Shown: piece after piece, positions 13,564-14,912 of the stretch | Numbering within the stretch: the stretch's first letter is position 1 | Layout: every line of letters begins with the position of its first letter | NCBI GenBank assembly: GCA_002502095.1 | Contig: DAPJ01000040.1 | Location: 1 to 14,912 of the forward strand | Reading direction: 5' to 3' | DNA length: 14,912 nucleotides | From: Euryarchaeota archaeon UBA62 | Lineage (GTDB): Archaea > Thermoplasmatota > Poseidoniia > Poseidoniales > Thalassarchaeaceae | Translations under genes and position numbers: made by a program | Notes under the pieces: model-generated | What the model was told of the DNA's origin: nothing | The model's input: the letters and a program-made list of their open reading frames with translations, nothing else | Databases searched by the model: none

Positions 13564-14799
13564 GATGGAAACATTTTCGAGAAGATTCTTGGTCAGGAAA
13601 GTCTTTTCATCGATAGGAAAATTTTCGATCACGCCTTTGAGCCGGACAGCCTCCCCCACAGAGGAGCAGAGGTAGACTCCCTAGTAAGGAATCTAGTAGA
13701 TGCATTGAATGGACACATTCCCTCAAATATGCTATTGTATGGAGTCCCCGGTTCGGGCAAGACCGTTGTCACCAGATATGTTCTGTCTCAGCTACTTGAC
13801 AAGGGAAGAGAGATGGGTGAGCCAGTATTCAGTTACGAGATAAATTGTCGAAACATCGATACAAAATACAGAGTGGTTCAGAATATAGCATCTCATCTTT
13901 CCAGGAGGGGGGACTCGCCTATTCCTTTTACAGGATGGCCAACAGATAGGGTGTTGGACGCTCTAGTCTCTAGGATGGATAGGGAAGGAGGTGTCCACAT
14001 TATTGTTCTCGATGAGATAGATAACTTGGTAGCTAGAGCTGGAGATGGAATCCTGTATAATCTCACTAATCTGAATACGATTCTCAAGTCATCTAGGTGT
14101 TGTATTATCGGGATTAGTAATGACTTGCACTTCACTCAGCATCTTGATCCAAGAGTAAGTTCCAGATTGAGTCAGGAGGACTTGGTTTTCCACCCATATG
14201 GGGCGATTCAGATTCAGGATATTCTCGAAGAACGAACGCATGTCGGGCTTAGGGAGAATTCCCTTGATGGAGGAGTAATTGAGCTCTGCTCAGCATTAGC
14301 TGCTCAAGAACATGGAGATGCCAGGAGAGCATTAGATCTCCTCAGAATTTCGGTTCAAAAGGCTGAGCAACAAGGCCATGTTTTGGTTTCTCCTTCCCAT
14401 GTAAGGCTAGCACAGAGTCAACTTGAGTATGATCAAGTAACACCTGTTCTCAGAACTCTCCCTCTGCATCAGAAAATAGTGCTATTCTCCATCAAGCTAA
14501 ATGAAGAGAATGGCCTAAGAAATATCAGTACAGGGGAAGTTTACAGGACCTATTCAGACGCATGTCTTAAGATCGGTGTTGAGCCGTTGACTGCGAGACG
14601 TATTTCTTCACTTCTTAATGAGCTAGATACCCTTGGGATGATTATGGCTAGAAACGTCAGCAAGGGAAGAGGTGGGAGGAGTAAGCAGGTAAACTCCGCG
14701 ATTCCAAGTGGAATTGATGTGATACAGACTCTTAGTAAATCTGAGCCACTAATTGCTCAGGCGGCCGAAGAAAAATATGCTCTTCAAAGCCGATTATGA
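13561..14799 (+). CDS. Orc1/Cdc6 replication initiator
   Basis: A 412-residue AAA+ ATPase of the archaeal Orc1/Cdc6 family, which marks origins and loads the MCM helicase. The order is N-terminal segment (VFDH/EP-like IFDHAFEPDSLPHRGAEVDSL, 21-41), Walker A GVPGSGKT (61-68), Walker B VLDEID (149-154), sensor 1 GISND (184-188), arginine finger region DPRVSSRL (197-204), sensor 2 GDARRALDLL (252-261) and a C-terminal winged helix (about 290-390) with TGEVYRTY and RISSLLNELDTLG. All ATPase motifs are intact, and the length is typical. Its position next to an AT-rich gap agrees with an origin-linked initiator. Whether it is the only copy cannot be told here. Confidence 0.96.
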   Translation: MDGNIFEKILGQESLFIDRKIFDHAFEPDSLPHRGAEVDSLVRNLVDALNGHIPSNMLLYGVPGSGKTVVTRYVLSQLLDKGREMGEPVFSYEINCRNIDTKYRVVQNIASHLSRRGDSPIPFTGWPTDRVLDALVSRMDREGGVHIIVLDEIDNLVARAGDGILYNLTNLNTILKSSRCCIIGISNDLHFTQHLDPRVSSRLSQEDLVFHPYGAIQIQDILEERTHVGLRENSLDGGVIELCSALAAQEHGDARRALDLLRISVQKAEQQGHVLVSPSHVRLAQSQLEYDQVTPVLRTLPLHQKIVLFSIKLNEENGLRNISTGEVYRTYSDACLKIGVEPLTARRISSLLNELDTLGMIMARNVSKGRGGRSKQVNSAIPSGIDVIQTLSKSEPLIAQAAEEKYALQSRL

Positions 14800-14857
14800 T
14801 TTCTGACTACTCAGACAATGATTATACAGAAGTCCTAGGTCCCCGGGGCGTTGAAAC

Positions 14858-14912
14858 ATGACTAATTCAGAATGGATGGATTCTTTGACACGCCCTAGTA
14901 AGGTCATGTCAG
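14858..14912 (+). CDS. Start of a further gene, cut by the window edge
   Basis: ATG at 14858 opens a frame of 18 codons to the right edge (MTNSEWMDSLTRPSKVMS). A TTATA box at 14822-14826 lies about 34 nt before the ATG, and the palindrome CCCCGGGG (14841-14848) lies between them. The product cannot be identified. In several euryarchaea the DNA polymerase D small subunit follows orc1/cdc6, so that is one idea to test, but nothing in these 18 residues proves it. Confidence 0.4.
   Translation, partial: MTNSEWMDSLTRPSKVMS

Noticed and set aside
13327..13659. A 110-codon open frame on the minus strand over the orc1 upstream region
   Set aside because: It overlaps the start of orc1, has no recognisable motif or ribosome binding site, and lies in AT-rich non-coding sequence; most likely chance.
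1..14912. CRISPR arrays, insertion sequences or phage genes
   Set aside because: No regularly spaced repeats, transposase or integrase motifs or terminal inverted repeats were seen on either strand.

Overview
The window reads as a compact piece of an archaeal chromosome, most likely a marine Group II/III-type euryarchaeon (Poseidoniales and relatives, phylum Thermoplasmatota). The basis is an Orc1/Cdc6 initiator, a protein with the two-repeat fold of TATA-binding protein, an elongation-factor-1A-like paralogue, an archaeal-type TatD-like hydrolase and TATA-like boxes 26-30 nt before start codons. These sit among bacterial-looking metabolic genes (biotin carboxylase, PfkB kinase, diflavin reductase, MsbA-like exporter), a mix familiar from these plankton. 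The lineage is an inference from gene content; no rRNA is present.

Layout. 1-2125 (minus): the 5' part of a formylglycine-generating-enzyme-like gene, overlapped or abutted by a full ABC exporter. 2178-2252 (minus): tRNA-Gly(UCC) with encoded CCA. 2347-2541 (plus): a small membrane protein. 2538-4751 (minus): a tight three-gene operon of an unknown 267-aa protein, a TBP-like protein starting on a TAATG overlap, and a TatD/COG1831-like metallohydrolase 4 nt later. 4856-8056 (plus): a hotdog acyl-CoA thioesterase, a translation-GTPase paralogue that has lost its nucleotide-binding motifs, and a large membrane-anchored low-complexity protein. 8057-12269 (minus): diflavin reductase, biotin carboxylase and a PfkB sugar kinase, the last two coupled by ATGA. 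12350-13162 (plus): a RNase Z-like metallo-beta-lactamase. 13163-13560: an AT-rich non-coding stretch. 13561-14799 (plus): orc1/cdc6. 14858-end: the first 18 codons of another gene.

How parts may work together. The thioesterase and biotin carboxylase point to acyl-CoA chemistry. The AT-rich gap beside orc1 is a good candidate replication origin. The least ordinary content is the operon around the divergent TBP-like protein and, next to it, the pseudo-GTPase elongation-factor paralogue. Both are copies of core information-processing machinery in which the residues that define the classical function are missing. No CRISPR array, insertion sequence, prophage or transposon was seen.
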